Shown one piece after another: positions 53,060-62,407 of a stretch of 64,000 nt of DNA (positions within the stretch are counted from its first letter, which is position 1; every line of letters begins with the position of its first letter). The DNA is from Halorientalis regularis. Lineage in GTDB: Archaea > Halobacteriota > Halobacteria > Halobacteriales > Haloarculaceae. The notes beneath the pieces are model-generated. The model saw only the letters and a list, made by a program, of their open reading frames with translations, was not told the origin of the DNA and searched no databases. Location: the NCBI RefSeq assembly GCF_023698535.1, contig NZ_JALJCL010000009.1:1-64000 (forward strand). The letters are read 5' to 3'. A program made the position numbers and the translations under genes.

Positions 53060-54247
53060 TCAGTCCTCCGAGTCTTCCAGCACGCCCGGGAGGAACCGGT
53101 CCTCGTGGGCCTCGATGGTCTCGGTGTAGCGGGTCAGCGTCTCGAAGATGTCCCGCACGCCGCCCTCGAAGTCCTGTTCCTGCTCGCCGATCACGTTCAT
53201 ATAGCGGTCGTTCTCGATCTCCATCTTGTGGGTCTCGTCCTCGTTGCGCGGGTTCTCGAAGTGTTCGACGGCCACGTCGAGGTCGAACTCGTCGCCCACA
53301 TCGGCGATGGTCTCGGCGATCTCGACGATGCTGATGGCGCGGGTGACCTGGTTGTAGACGGTGACGCCGTCGTCCCCGTCCGGCCGTTCGTCGGGCTCGG
53401 TCAGCGCCAGTTGAGCCAGTCCCTCGACGGTGTCTTCAAGCGAGATGAAGGGCTTGCGCTGTTCGCCCTTGCCGTAGACCGTGACGGGGTAGCCGGCGAC
53501 GGCCTGGGCGGCGAAGCGGTGCCCGACGGTCCCGAAGTAGTAGTCGAAGTCGAAGCGCGTTTTGAGGCGGTCGTCCGCGCGGGTCTCGTCGGTCTCGGTG
53601 CCGTAGACGATCGCCGTCCGCACGTCCGAGATCGGGATGTCGAACTGCGACTGCGCGAGCCGGAGATTGGCGGCGTCGTGGGACTTGGTGAGGTGATACC
53701 AGCTCCCCGCCATCGCCGGGAAGGGGACCTCGTCTCGTTCGCCCTGGTTCTCCATCACCGCGCCGCCCTCAGGGATGGGGAACTCCGGCGCGCCGTAGAC
53801 GCCGGTCGTCGTGGTCTCGATGAAGTGCGTGTCGGTGAGATCGTGTTCCTCGAGCCCCCAGAGCAGGTTCCGGGTGGCCTGCATGTTGTTGTGCTGGGTG
53901 TAGTTGGCCCGCTCGCCGTTGATCTGGGAGTAGGGCGCGGAGGGCTGGGCCGCGGTGTGGACGATCACGTCCGGTTCGTGGACGGTGAGGAGTTCGTCGA
54001 CGAAGTCCTTCTCGACGAGATCTCCCTGGACGAAGGAGAGGTTGTGCACGTCGTGGGCCTCCCGTGCTGCGGCGAGGCGCTCGTCCATCCAGCCGATGGG
54101 GACGGCGCTGGTCGAGCCGACTTCCTCGACCCAGTCCCGGCGCGCGAAGTTGTCCACGGCCAGCACTCGGTCATCGGTTCTGGTCGCGATCCGGAGCGCG
54201 GTGGGCCACCCGACGTAGCCGTCACCGCCAGTGACGAGTATCGTCAT
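53060..54247 (-). CDS. UDP-sulfoquinovose synthase homologue (SQD1/Agl3-like)
   Basis: The 395-residue extended SDR shares motifs specific to SQD1 and archaeal Agl3. These are TGGDGYVGWPTAL for NAD, AAQPSAPYSQINGERAN, TTTTGVYGAPEFPIPEG, and Tyr-Lys as WYHLTKSHD. Further ones are VYGTETDETR, RFDFDYYFGTVGHRFAAQA, VTVYGKGEQRKPFISLEDTV and NPRNEDETHKME. The known enzyme adds sulfite to UDP-glucose to make UDP-sulfoquinovose, the donor for sulfolipid and for the Sulfolobus S-layer N-glycan. Here it is co-encoded with another epimerase. A sulfonated surface sugar is the likely product (inference); a related dehydratase activity cannot be ruled out. Confidence 0.87.
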   Translation of the reverse strand: MTILVTGGDGYVGWPTALRIATRTDDRVLAVDNFARRDWVEEVGSTSAVPIGWMDERLAAAREAHDVHNLSFVQGDLVEKDFVDELLTVHEPDVIVHTAAQPSAPYSQINGERANYTQHNNMQATRNLLWGLEEHDLTDTHFIETTTTGVYGAPEFPIPEGGAVMENQGERDEVPFPAMAGSWYHLTKSHDAANLRLAQSQFDIPISDVRTAIVYGTETDETRADDRLKTRFDFDYYFGTVGHRFAAQAVAGYPVTVYGKGEQRKPFISLEDTVEGLAQLALTEPDERPDGDDGVTVYNQVTRAISIVEIAETIADVGDEFDLDVAVEHFENPRNEDETHKMEIENDRYMNVIGEQEQDFEGGVRDIFETLTRYTETIEAHEDRFLPGVLEDSED

Positions 54248-54396
54248 TAGTTACTCACCTCGCGAGTAACCGCCTGTGGCTAAATAGTTTGTGATCTGTC
54301 ACGGCGGGTGACCGTCGGGACGGCCGACACGGGGGCGTCGGCCGGCGAACCTGTCGAAACCACTATACCCGCGGGGGGCGACGCGAGTGACAACCG

Positions 54397-55509
54397 ATGG
54401 AGTTGATCGACGAGGAGGGACGGTTGTTCGGTCGCGTCAACGTGGTCGACGCGCTCGTCGTACTGGTCGTCCTCGCGGTGGTCGCCGCGGGCGTCGCGCT
54501 GGTGACCGGCGGCGGTGGTCCGTTGGGCTCCGACGGGACCAGCGAGGACGTGGAGACTCGCTACGCGACGCTCGCACTCGGTCAGCAACCGGCCTCGTCC
54601 GCGTCGAACATCGAGGTCGGACAGAATGTCACGCTCGCCGGATCGAGCGCGACGATGAACGTCACCGACGTATTCCTGACCGGCGCGTCGAACGGACAGG
54701 TCCGCGTGTTCGCCCGGGTCGCCTACCCGAACGGAACGGTCGTCGGGAGCGGACCGATCCGGGCCGGACGGAGCGTGACAATCGTAGGCGACGACTACCA
54801 GACGGACGCAGCGGTCCAATCCGTAAATGACAGCAGGTCGATGTTCCGAACCGAGCGAACGCCAGTCTCGGTCACGACGACGGTCGAGTCCGAGGTCGCC
54901 ACGGCGGTCAACGCAGGTGACCGACTTACCGTCGGCGACCACACCCTCGCGACTGTCGAATCCGTCGCCTCGCTACCGACGAACGAGAGCGGTCTCCGTC
55001 GACTTCACCTCGGCGTCACGCTCGCGACCCGTACCGTCGACGGTGAGCCGAAGTTCGCCGACCGAACCCTCCGGATCGGGACAGCGATACCGCTCCGGAC
55101 GAACGGCGTCGAGGGGCTCAACGGCACGATCGAAACCGTCGGCTCGGTCGAACCTGCAGGCGATCCGACGAACGTCACGATGACGGTCGCCTGGGAGGGC
55201 GTCCGGTCCGAAGTCGCCGAGGCCGTCACCGAGGGACTGGAAGAGCGGCATCCCGGGGCGACGGCGCGGATCGTCGACGTGACGGCCGGTCCAGCACAGG
55301 TCGTTGTCCCGACCGACAGCGGCGAGCTGGTCGTCAGCGAGCACCCAGGCGAGCGCGACGTGACGCTGACCGTCGAGGCAACCGCCAGACAAACAGGGTC
55401 GGAACTCGGGTTCCACGGCCGACCGCTCTCGGAAGGCCGAACGGTCACGCTCGAGTTCGACACCGTGACTCTCCAGGGAACCGTCCTCGATTTCGAGGCG
55501 AATGAGTGA
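54397..55509 (+). CDS. DUF4330-family membrane-anchored protein
   Basis: The 370-residue protein begins MELIDEEGRLFGRVNVVDAL, the signature start of DUF4330, followed by one membrane helix (VVLVVLAVVAAGVALVTGG). Two or three similar extracellular beta domains follow, each with a phrase like VRVFARVAYPNGTVVGSGPI and a Gly-Asp loop. No catalytic motif is known for the family. It overlaps the next gene by 8 bp (55502-55509), so they form an operon. Such proteins are common in haloarchaea near glycan or envelope genes. The role is unknown. Confidence 0.85.
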   Translation: MELIDEEGRLFGRVNVVDALVVLVVLAVVAAGVALVTGGGGPLGSDGTSEDVETRYATLALGQQPASSASNIEVGQNVTLAGSSATMNVTDVFLTGASNGQVRVFARVAYPNGTVVGSGPIRAGRSVTIVGDDYQTDAAVQSVNDSRSMFRTERTPVSVTTTVESEVATAVNAGDRLTVGDHTLATVESVASLPTNESGLRRLHLGVTLATRTVDGEPKFADRTLRIGTAIPLRTNGVEGLNGTIETVGSVEPAGDPTNVTMTVAWEGVRSEVAEAVTEGLEERHPGATARIVDVTAGPAQVVVPTDSGELVVSEHPGERDVTLTVEATARQTGSELGFHGRPLSEGRTVTLEFDTVTLQGTVLDFEANE

Positions 55510-56128
55510 GTCGTCGATCCGTGACGGATCAGTCGTCGTGCGCCGCTGTCGTTCCGTGAGCGACTGGGCCGCAAACACCCGGATGGCCCGATCCCTCGAC
55601 CGGCTTTCCGACAGGTTCGCGGTCGCGACCGCCAAGTCCAGAGTCAGCGGTGCCGCAGCCACCGTCGGCGACTGGGTCCGTGCCTCCTGGTGTTATCGCT
55701 GGCTGACCGCCGAACCCGATCCCGAGGTGATCGTCATCGACCTGCGGGAGACCTACACCGTCGGCCCGATCATCCGCGTGCTGGACCGCGTCGTCGACCC
55801 GCTCGCCGAGTCCTGGGACGGCTCTGCAGTCGAAGCGACGCTGTCGGGGTTCGCGGACGCACCGGTCCGTGCCCTGGGAATCGTCGTGGCGGTCGCGGTA
55901 CTGGTCGAGACGGCGCTCTCGCTGGCCCTCGGCGATTTTACGCAGTCCGGCCTCCTCATTCGGGCGGTCGTGTTCGGGTTCGCCGCGCTGGCGATCCAGG
56001 TGCCGCTGTCGGCTTCGGAGCTCGCGGAGACCCGCACCGGCCGACTCCTCCGGGCGGTTCTGGAACCACCGGAGCCACGCGACGACGACGGCGACCGCAG
56101 AAACAGCGACGACGGCGACCGCGACTGA
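55502..56128 (+). CDS. Haloarchaeal membrane protein of unknown function
   Basis: The 208-residue protein has an N-terminal basic soluble half (residues 1-115) and two membrane helices. These are VRALGIVVAVAVLVETALSL and FTQSGLLIRAVVFGFAALAI, and the acidic tail is DDDGDRRNSDDGDRD. The phrase WLTAEPDPEVIVIDLRETYT is typical of a haloarchaea-specific family found beside DUF4330. Its start overlaps the DUF4330 gene; translation is coupled. It converges with glmS, with no gap between the stops. The function is unknown. Confidence 0.75.
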   Translation: MSESSIRDGSVVVRRCRSVSDWAANTRMARSLDRLSDRFAVATAKSRVSGAAATVGDWVRASWCYRWLTAEPDPEVIVIDLRETYTVGPIIRVLDRVVDPLAESWDGSAVEATLSGFADAPVRALGIVVAVAVLVETALSLALGDFTQSGLLIRAVVFGFAALAIQVPLSASELAETRTGRLLRAVLEPPEPRDDDGDRRNSDDGDRD

Positions 56129-57919
56129 CTACTCGACGGTGACGCTTTTCGCCAGGTTTCGCGGTTTGTCGATGGACCGACCGAGCATGTCCGCGGTGTG
56201 GTAGGCGACCAGTTGGAGCTGGACGTTCGCGACGACCGCGGCCACGCGGCGGTGGGTGTCGGGCACTTCGAGGACGTGATCGGCGTACCGCTCCACGTCG
56301 CTCGCGCCGTCGGTGACCGCCACGACCGGCGCGTCGCGGGCTTCGACCTCCTTGACGTTGCCCACGGTCTTGGTCGCCATCTCGTCGTCGCCGGTGACGA
56401 CGGCGAACACGGGCGTGTCACTCGTGACCAGCGCCAGCGGCCCGTGTTTGAGTTCGCCCGCCGCGAAGCCCTCGGCGTGTTTGTAGGTGATCTCCTTCAT
56501 CTTCAGCGCGCCCTCCAGCGCGACGGGGTAGTGCAGACCCCGGCCGATGAAGAAGTAGGACTCGGCGTCGCGGTAGGTCTCGGCGATCTCCTGTGCGGTG
56601 GAGGTGTCGAGGATCTCCTGGACCGCCCCCGGAAGGTCGCGCAGGCCGCTGATGACCTCGCGGGCGTCGCCGACGCTCGTGATCGCCAGCGCCAGCAGGT
56701 TCAGCGCCGCGATCTGGCTGGAGAAGGTCTTGGTCGCGGCGACACCGATCTCCGGTCCGGCCCGGATGTACATGGCGTGATCGCACTCCCGGGCGACCGT
56801 CGAACCCACCGTGTTGGTCACCGCGAGCGTCCGCGCGCCGCGCTTGCGGGCCTCCCGAAGCGCACTCAAGGTATCGGCGGTCTCCCCGCTCTGCGTGACG
56901 CCGATCACCAGCGCGTCCCCGATGGGCGGCGGACTGGTGGCGTACTCGCTGGCGAGGAACGCCTGCGCGGGAATCCCGGCCTGCTGGAACAGCTGGGCGG
57001 CGTAGACGGCCGCGTGGTAGCTCGTCCCGCAGGCGACGAGCTGGACGCCACGGGGCGAGAGGTCGCCCAGGTCGGCGAGGTCCACGGTTCCGGACAGTTC
57101 GTCGACGCGTCCCCGGAAGCACTGCCGGAGCGCGCGGGGTTGCTCGTGGATCTCCTTGAGCATGAAGTGGTCGTACCCGCTCTTGCCGGTCTCCTCGGGG
57201 TCCCAGTCGACGGTGTCCTCGGTCTTCTCGACAGGCTCGCCGTCGAGGGTGGTCACCCGGTAGCCGTCGGCGTCGAGGACGGCGAACTCGCCGTCGTCGA
57301 GGTAGACGACCCGGTCGGTGTGGTCCCGGAACGCGGGCACGTCGCTCGCGAGGTAGTAGGCGTCGCTGTCGATTCCCAGCACCAGCGGCGAGTCGTTGCG
57401 CGCCGCGAAGATACGGTCGACGCCCGACATCACGACCGAGACGGCGTAGCTTCCATCCAGCCGTGCGATGGCCTGCCGGACCGCGTCCTCGGGGTCAGCG
57501 CCGTCCGCGAGTTCGTCCTCGATCAGGTGCGGCACGACCTCGGTGTCGGTGTCGCTCCGGAACTCGTGGCCGGCCGTCGAGAGTTCGTCGCGGAGTTCCT
57601 GGTAGTTCTCGATGATGCCGTTGTGGACGACCGCGACCTCGCGGTTGCAGTCGAGGTGCGGGTGAGCGTTCTCGTCGGTCGGCGGCCCGTGGGTACTCCA
57701 GCGGGTGTGACCGATCCCGACCGATCCCGAGGGACTGCGTTCCTCCAGCGCCGCCCGGAGGTCGTCGATCTCGCCGGCGGTCTTGCACACGTCCAACCCC
57801 TCGCCGGCCAGCGCGACACCCGCCGAATCGTAGCCCCGGTATTCGAGTTTCGAGAGCCCGTGGACCAGCACATCGAGAGTCTCACTCTCGCGGCCGGCAC
57901 AGCCGATGATCCCGCACAT
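56129..57919 (-). CDS. glmS: Glutamine:fructose-6-phosphate aminotransferase (isomerizing)
   Basis: The 596-residue enzyme makes glucosamine-6-phosphate, the entry to UDP-GlcNAc. The N-terminal Ntn amidase starts MCGIIGCAG, whose Cys1 attacks glutamine after Met removal. IGHTRWSTHG and HNGIIENY follow. Two SIS domains bind the sugar: CGTSYHAAVYA and TQSGETADTLSAL in the first, and FFIGRGLHYPVALEGALKMK plus HAEGFAAGELKHGPLAL in the second. The C-terminus ends LAKSVTVE, as in the family. Its ATG touches the stop of the GlmU-like gene upstream, so both are one operon feeding amino-sugar synthesis for surface glycans. Confidence 0.95.
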   Translation of the reverse strand: MCGIIGCAGRESETLDVLVHGLSKLEYRGYDSAGVALAGEGLDVCKTAGEIDDLRAALEERSPSGSVGIGHTRWSTHGPPTDENAHPHLDCNREVAVVHNGIIENYQELRDELSTAGHEFRSDTDTEVVPHLIEDELADGADPEDAVRQAIARLDGSYAVSVVMSGVDRIFAARNDSPLVLGIDSDAYYLASDVPAFRDHTDRVVYLDDGEFAVLDADGYRVTTLDGEPVEKTEDTVDWDPEETGKSGYDHFMLKEIHEQPRALRQCFRGRVDELSGTVDLADLGDLSPRGVQLVACGTSYHAAVYAAQLFQQAGIPAQAFLASEYATSPPPIGDALVIGVTQSGETADTLSALREARKRGARTLAVTNTVGSTVARECDHAMYIRAGPEIGVAATKTFSSQIAALNLLALAITSVGDAREVISGLRDLPGAVQEILDTSTAQEIAETYRDAESYFFIGRGLHYPVALEGALKMKEITYKHAEGFAAGELKHGPLALVTSDTPVFAVVTGDDEMATKTVGNVKEVEARDAPVVAVTDGASDVERYADHVLEVPDTHRRVAAVVANVQLQLVAYHTADMLGRSIDKPRNLAKSVTVE

Positions 57920-59112
57920 CAGCGCATCACCTCCGCGCCGTCGGGGATCTGGCCGCGGGCGTGTGCGCCGGTGTGGAGGTGTGCCGACGGCCCCACGAGC
58001 GTCCCGGGGTCGAAGCTCACGTCGCCCTCCGCCGTCACGCGGTCCGCGAGGACTGCACCGAGGCGCTGGTCCTCGAACACCTCGTTGCCCACGCGCACGT
58101 CGGCCTGCCCGCCGGGGACGACCGAGCCCGCACCAACGTCCACGTCCTGGCCGGTCACGGTGTCGACGAGGACGCTCCCGGCGTCGACGCGCGCGTCGGC
58201 GTCTAATACTGTGCGCTCGACGGTCACGTTCGCGCCGACGGTGACGTTGTACCCCAGCGCGGCGTCGGGACCGACGACCGCACCCGGTCCGATCTCCGAG
58301 TCCGGCCCGACGACGACGGGCGGACGAAGCGTCGCGGCGTCGTGGACGCGAGCCTCGTCGTGGATCCAGACGCCCTCCTCGCGCTCGGTCACGTCGACTT
58401 TCCCTCGCGCCAGCACCGTCCGGGCGACGGTCAGCAGGTCCCAGGGGTAGGTCGCGTCAACCCACATCCCCTCACAGCGAACCCCGCGGACCTGCTCGCG
58501 CTCGGCCAGACGGGCGATGGTATCGGTCAGGGCGAGTTCCCCCGCGGATCGGGGCGTGTCGGCGATCTCGTCGAAGATGCTCGCGTCGAAGGCGTAGATG
58601 CCGGCGTTGATCAGCCGGTACTCTCCGGTCGTGGGTTTCTCGATGATCTCGGTGAGTTCGTCGTTTTCGAGGACGACCGCACCGTACTGGCCGGCGTCGG
58701 GATGTTCCATCACCGCGAGGGCGGCGCTGGGGTCGTGACGCTCGAACCCCTCGGCGACGGCCTCGACCATCGAGGACTCGATGAGTCGGTCGCCGTTGAC
58801 GACCAGCGGGGGGCCGTCCACGGCCGCGCGGGCCTGCAGGAGGGCGTGGCCGCTCCCCAGCTGTTTGTGCTGGCGGACGTACTGGACGGGCACGTCCCGG
58901 TAGCTCGGGCCGAAGTGGTCCTGCACCCGGTCGTGTTTGTAGCCGACGACACAGACGAGTTCGTCCATGCCGGCGTCGACCAGGGCGTCGAACACGTGTT
59001 CGAGGATCGGGCGATTCGCGGCGGGCAACATCGGTTTCGGGCGGTTGCGCGTCAGCGGACGCAACCGAGTTCCTTCACCGGCAGCGAGGACGACCGCCGT
59101 GCTGACGCTCAT
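57919..59112 (-). CDS. glmU: GlmU-like bifunctional sugar-1-phosphate nucleotidylyltransferase/acetyltransferase
   Basis: ATG 59112 is chosen because MSVSTAVVLAAGEGTRLRPL carries the nucleotidyltransferase signature at the very start; the longer frame adds 23 unrelated residues. The 397-residue protein has KPMLPAANRP, GDRLI and IEKPTTGEYRLINAGIYAF in the pyrophosphorylase half. A left-handed beta-helix of hexapeptide repeats (about 255-390, for example IGPGAVVGPDAALGYNVTVG) makes the acyltransferase half. Archaeal relatives act on glucosamine-1-phosphate and GlcNAc-1-phosphate or on glucose-1-phosphate. Coupling to glmS (one-base overlap) favours the UDP-GlcNAc pathway. Confidence 0.88.
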   Translation of the reverse strand: MSVSTAVVLAAGEGTRLRPLTRNRPKPMLPAANRPILEHVFDALVDAGMDELVCVVGYKHDRVQDHFGPSYRDVPVQYVRQHKQLGSGHALLQARAAVDGPPLVVNGDRLIESSMVEAVAEGFERHDPSAALAVMEHPDAGQYGAVVLENDELTEIIEKPTTGEYRLINAGIYAFDASIFDEIADTPRSAGELALTDTIARLAEREQVRGVRCEGMWVDATYPWDLLTVARTVLARGKVDVTEREEGVWIHDEARVHDAATLRPPVVVGPDSEIGPGAVVGPDAALGYNVTVGANVTVERTVLDADARVDAGSVLVDTVTGQDVDVGAGSVVPGGQADVRVGNEVFEDQRLGAVLADRVTAEGDVSFDPGTLVGPSAHLHTGAHARGQIPDGAEVMR

Positions 59113-59225
59113 ACAAATTGGTTGCCGGCGGCCCGTTTCAAGCTTCCGGCTGGCGACCCCTATTTCCCCACTAATCCACACGTTAGTCGATTTATTACGG
59201 GAATTCGGGCACGGGTAACGGCCGA

Positions 59226-60083
59226 CTACTCGTCACTCATGGCATCACTGGCCAGATTTCTCCCACGTGCGTTCAGTGCGACCTCCGTTCGAACCCGGAC
59301 CTCGTCGACCGCGCCGATGTCGAGCAGTCGCTGGTAGATCTCCTCGACCTCGTCCGGTGGGATGCCGACGAAGTCGGACATCTCGAACGGCGAGACGCCC
59401 GAATACAGCGCCATCAGCACCTGACTCTCCATGTCGTCGAGTTCGTCCACGTCACCCTCGTTGCGCTCGACGGCGCTGGAAAACAGCGAGGTCAGCGCTC
59501 GCGTGTGGCGTTCGGTGCCCGTCAGGTGGGTCTCGACGCTGAGATCGTCCTCGGTGTGCTCGACCGAGATGACGGTGCGGTCGGTGCCCCGCACCGTCGA
59601 CTGGCTCGTGTCGATGGTCCCGACGTTGTCCATGTCGATGGCGACCCGCCCGTCCGAGAGCGCCATCTTGATCGTGTCGTCGACGTAGCGGAACTTCGCT
59701 TTCTCCCACTCGGTGTCCTGGACGACACCGCCCTCGACGGCCGGGTGTTTGACGAGGACGATCTCGTCGTGCAGCGTCGCCCGACAGATCGTCTCCTCCA
59801 GCTGGGCGTCGGGCAGCGTCAGGAAGATGACCGCGCTCCCGACCTGGATGGCGGTGAAGCTGGCGACGTATTCGGTCGCCTCGATCTCCGGCGGGTCGTC
59901 GACCAGCGAGAGCTTCGCCAGCGGCACCGTCTGTTTGTTCCCGCCGGTCGCCAACACCAGCCGCTTGTTCGTCACGATCAGGCGACAGGACTGCCAGTCC
60001 GCACCCTCGTCGACTTCCCCGCCCCGAACGGCATAGAGGAAATCCCCCTGCGCGTCCAGCAGCTTCTGCTCGGCGTCACTCAC
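59226..60083 (-). CDS. cheF: CheF-type archaeal taxis protein
   Basis: GTG 60083 starts SDAEQKLLDAQGDFLYAVRG. The 285-residue protein has the CheF pattern: two PH-like beta halves (CRLIVTNKRLVLATGGNKQT and ISVEHTEDDLSVETHLTG). A C-terminal winged helix (DDMESQVLMALYSGVSPFEM, then IPPDEVEEIYQRLLDIGAV) completes it. CheF links CheY, CheC3 and CheD to the archaellum in haloarchaea. It is usually found among che genes, but none is next to it here, so it may be a secondary paralogue or a separated gene. Confidence 0.85.
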   Translation of the reverse strand: MSDAEQKLLDAQGDFLYAVRGGEVDEGADWQSCRLIVTNKRLVLATGGNKQTVPLAKLSLVDDPPEIEATEYVASFTAIQVGSAVIFLTLPDAQLEETICRATLHDEIVLVKHPAVEGGVVQDTEWEKAKFRYVDDTIKMALSDGRVAIDMDNVGTIDTSQSTVRGTDRTVISVEHTEDDLSVETHLTGTERHTRALTSLFSSAVERNEGDVDELDDMESQVLMALYSGVSPFEMSDFVGIPPDEVEEIYQRLLDIGAVDEVRVRTEVALNARGRNLASDAMSDE

Positions 60084-60298
60084 AGGCGATCACCTCGGCG
60101 AATGTCCTGTCTCCGGTCCATGCGTGCCTGGCGTGACCAGCCGTCGCGCGCGGTCGGCCGACCGCCGCCGACCCCGCCGAACTGGTCGAACTCGTCGGTA
60201 CCTACCCCGTTCTGAAAGATAAACGTTGTCGGGTCGTTCTCAGATATTGTACGCGACTGGCGGGACCACGGGCGATTTCGACCGGAAACGACGGTCGG

Positions 60299-61108
60299 TC
60301 AAAGCAACAGGAGGCCACCGCCGACCAGGGCCAGCGTGCCGAAGCCCACACAGACGCCCCAGAAGGCGACCCGGCGGACCAGCGCGACCAGCGCGCCCAC
60401 GGTGAGATAGCCGACGACAGCGCTCACCGCGAGCGCCGTCACCGCCGCGGTCGGTGCCATCCCGAGTCCCCCGAAGGAGAGCAGTCCCGCACCGAGCGAC
60501 GCAGGGATGGCGAGCAGGAAGGAGAGCCGGAGGGACTCGACGCCCTCGTGGCCCCGCAGGAGGAGCGCGCTGACGGTCGTTCCCGACCGGGAAACGCCGG
60601 GGAGGATCGCCAGTCCCTGCAGGACGCCGACCGCCAGCGCGTCGACGAGGTCCGGTTCGGTCCGGCGGTCGACGCCGCCCCGGGACTCGGCGACCTTCTG
60701 GACGACGCCCGTCACGACCAGCAGACCGCCGATCAACGCCACGAACGCGCCGCCGGCCAGCTCCGACACCAGCGCTTCCAGCGCGGTGTAGGCGGCCAGC
60801 CCCACGGCCATCGAGGACACCGTGGCGACGAGCAGGAAGGACACGTCGGCGGTCCCTTCGCCGAAGGGATCGTCCGCCGAGAGATCGGGCAGTGTCTCCA
60901 GCACGTCCCGGATCTCGTCGCGGTAGTAAACCGTCGCCGCCAGCGCCGTCCCGGCGTGGAGAAAGAGCGCGAACTGGACCGCCGCGCCCGGATCGGCGTT
61001 CCCGAGCAGGTTCAACACCAGCGCGACCGACCCCTCGCTGGAGACTGGCAACCACTCCAGCACGCCCTGCACGATCCCGACGATCACGGCGAGCAACTGC
61101 TCGTCCAT
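60299..61108 (-). CDS. uppP: Undecaprenyl-diphosphatase family protein (UppP/BacA)
   Basis: The 269-residue membrane protein has about eight helices and the UppP motifs: GIVQGVLEWLPVSSEGSV with the Glu-rich catalytic loop, and ILPGVSRSGTT with the conserved Ser-Arg-Ser-Gly. FLLAIPASLGAGLL follows. The enzyme dephosphorylates polyprenyl diphosphate to recycle lipid carriers. In haloarchaea the carrier is dolichol-like and serves S-layer N-glycosylation, which agrees with the sugar genes nearby (inference). Start and length are normal. Confidence 0.9.
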   Translation of the reverse strand: MDEQLLAVIVGIVQGVLEWLPVSSEGSVALVLNLLGNADPGAAVQFALFLHAGTALAATVYYRDEIRDVLETLPDLSADDPFGEGTADVSFLLVATVSSMAVGLAAYTALEALVSELAGGAFVALIGGLLVVTGVVQKVAESRGGVDRRTEPDLVDALAVGVLQGLAILPGVSRSGTTVSALLLRGHEGVESLRLSFLLAIPASLGAGLLSFGGLGMAPTAAVTALAVSAVVGYLTVGALVALVRRVAFWGVCVGFGTLALVGGGLLLL

Positions 61109-61403
61109 ACACCGGGGCCGGCGTCACGCGGCAAATATGGTTCGATACTGTGGTGGCGAACCCGCGACTTGTCGTCACCGAGTCGAGAAAACGCGTGGAC
61201 CCGCGAGGGGGCGCGGGCCCGACGGAGAGTGAGTGGGTCCCGGAGTGTGGGGAGCGGGACCCGGATCACGCGCAGTTGGGGGGTCGCGTCGTGGTGTTGG
61301 GGAGCGTGCGTTGGGATTCGCAATCGGGGTGGCGGAAACGGAGTGGCTCAGTCCCCATCCTGTCGCGCGCACGGGACGGGGCTCGATTGACGAGCGGAGT
61401 GAG

Positions 61404-62339
61404 TCAATCGGCGGCGGCGGCGTCGTCGCTGCCGAGTTCGACGAGTTCGTCCACGTCTGGGACCTCGGCCTCGGCGTCGGTGATGATCTCGATCCTGCGG
61501 GTGAGTTTGTCCCGGGAGTAGGCCACGAGCGGCCCGGGGTTGAGGCTCTCGGTGAGGTCGCTGAACGTGCCCGCGACGTGGGGCATCAGACTCTGGAGCG
61601 TCTCCTGGACCACGTCCTCGCTGACCTCGCCGGACTGGACGTAGCCACGGACCTTGTTCATCCCGAAGCCGACGTGGCGACCCTCGTCCGAGCGGACCTT
61701 GGCGATCCCCCCGACCAGTCCCTCGGAGTTGGGGAAGTCCTCGTCGGTGACCTCGTCGGAGCCCTGGTCGGAGAAGGCCGACTGGAAGCCGTAGTAGCCG
61801 GTCTGGGCGAGGACGGACTCGACGACCAGATGGTAGTGGCAGTACGCCCGGACGCGGTTCTCGGGCGTGTCGTCGGTCAGGAGTCGTTCCATCGCGTCCT
61901 CGGTCTTGTCGAACAGCGCGATGTAGTCGTCGTTGAAGTAGCGCTGGTCGGTCGGGTTCGTGACCTCGTAGCCCATCTCCTCGGCGACCGGGTTGATGAC
62001 CTCACGCCAGAACCGGTCGAAAAACTGCGTGTGCTTGGCTTCCTCGTAGATCTGGCTGGAGAGGAACATCTGGTCGTTGATATCCTCCAGCACCATCGCC
62101 AGCGGCATCAGGTCTTCCGTGACGGCCTCCTCGCCCGCACCGAAGCGCGCGATGGCGGTCCGGAGTTCGTCGAATTCATCCTCGCCCGGGCCGTACTCGA
62201 CCATCTTTCGTTTGTCGTCGTCCAGCCCCTCGATCTCGTAGGGGTCCCAGTGCCGGTAGACGGCGTTTTTGAAGTAGCCCTGTGCGAACGAGTCGGAGTC
62301 GAGTCGCATCTCGCGGCTGTGGTCTTCTACCTGTGTCAT
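61404..62339 (-). CDS. R2-like ligand-binding oxidase (R2lox)
   Basis: The 311-residue four-helix-bundle protein has all metal ligands of the ribonucleotide-reductase R2-like oxidases: Glu70, Glu100 with His103 (EEAKH), Glu174, Glu219 with His222 (DEGRHVG). Val73 and Tyr169 sit at the spacing of the Val-Tyr ether cross-link of R2lox (three after the first Glu, five before the third). This separates it from true class I R2 subunits, which use a Tyr radical. R2lox proteins bind a Mn/Fe centre and a fatty acid; their substrate is unknown. The gene is divergent from a Bat-like regulator, with a TATA box near 62399 between them. Confidence 0.87.
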   Translation of the reverse strand: MTQVEDHSREMRLDSDSFAQGYFKNAVYRHWDPYEIEGLDDDKRKMVEYGPGEDEFDELRTAIARFGAGEEAVTEDLMPLAMVLEDINDQMFLSSQIYEEAKHTQFFDRFWREVINPVAEEMGYEVTNPTDQRYFNDDYIALFDKTEDAMERLLTDDTPENRVRAYCHYHLVVESVLAQTGYYGFQSAFSDQGSDEVTDEDFPNSEGLVGGIAKVRSDEGRHVGFGMNKVRGYVQSGEVSEDVVQETLQSLMPHVAGTFSDLTESLNPGPLVAYSRDKLTRRIEIITDAEAEVPDVDELVELGSDDAAAAD

Positions 62340-62398
62340 CGTACACCCAACTGTTCGGTAGGAGTCCCCTATCCGTGGTGCAAATCATCAGTGGGTCG

Positions 62399-62407
62399 TT
62401 TATATGG
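62399..62407 (+). promoter_or_regulatory. TATA box between the R2lox and Bat-like genes
   Basis: TTTATATGG in GC-rich surroundings, 100 bp before the gene at 62507 and, read on the other strand (CCATATAAA), 60 bp before the R2lox start. It may serve either direction. Confidence 0.5.

Noticed and set aside
51893-54250. Long open frame of 785 codons on the plus strand
   Set aside because: It is antisense to two clear epimerase genes. It lacks any motif, and its composition (His, Asp, Val, Arg-rich) is that of a GC-rich antisense shadow.
56198-58450. Long open frame of 750 codons on the plus strand
   Set aside because: It is the antisense of glmS and the GlmU-like gene. Codon-position bias belongs to the minus strand genes.
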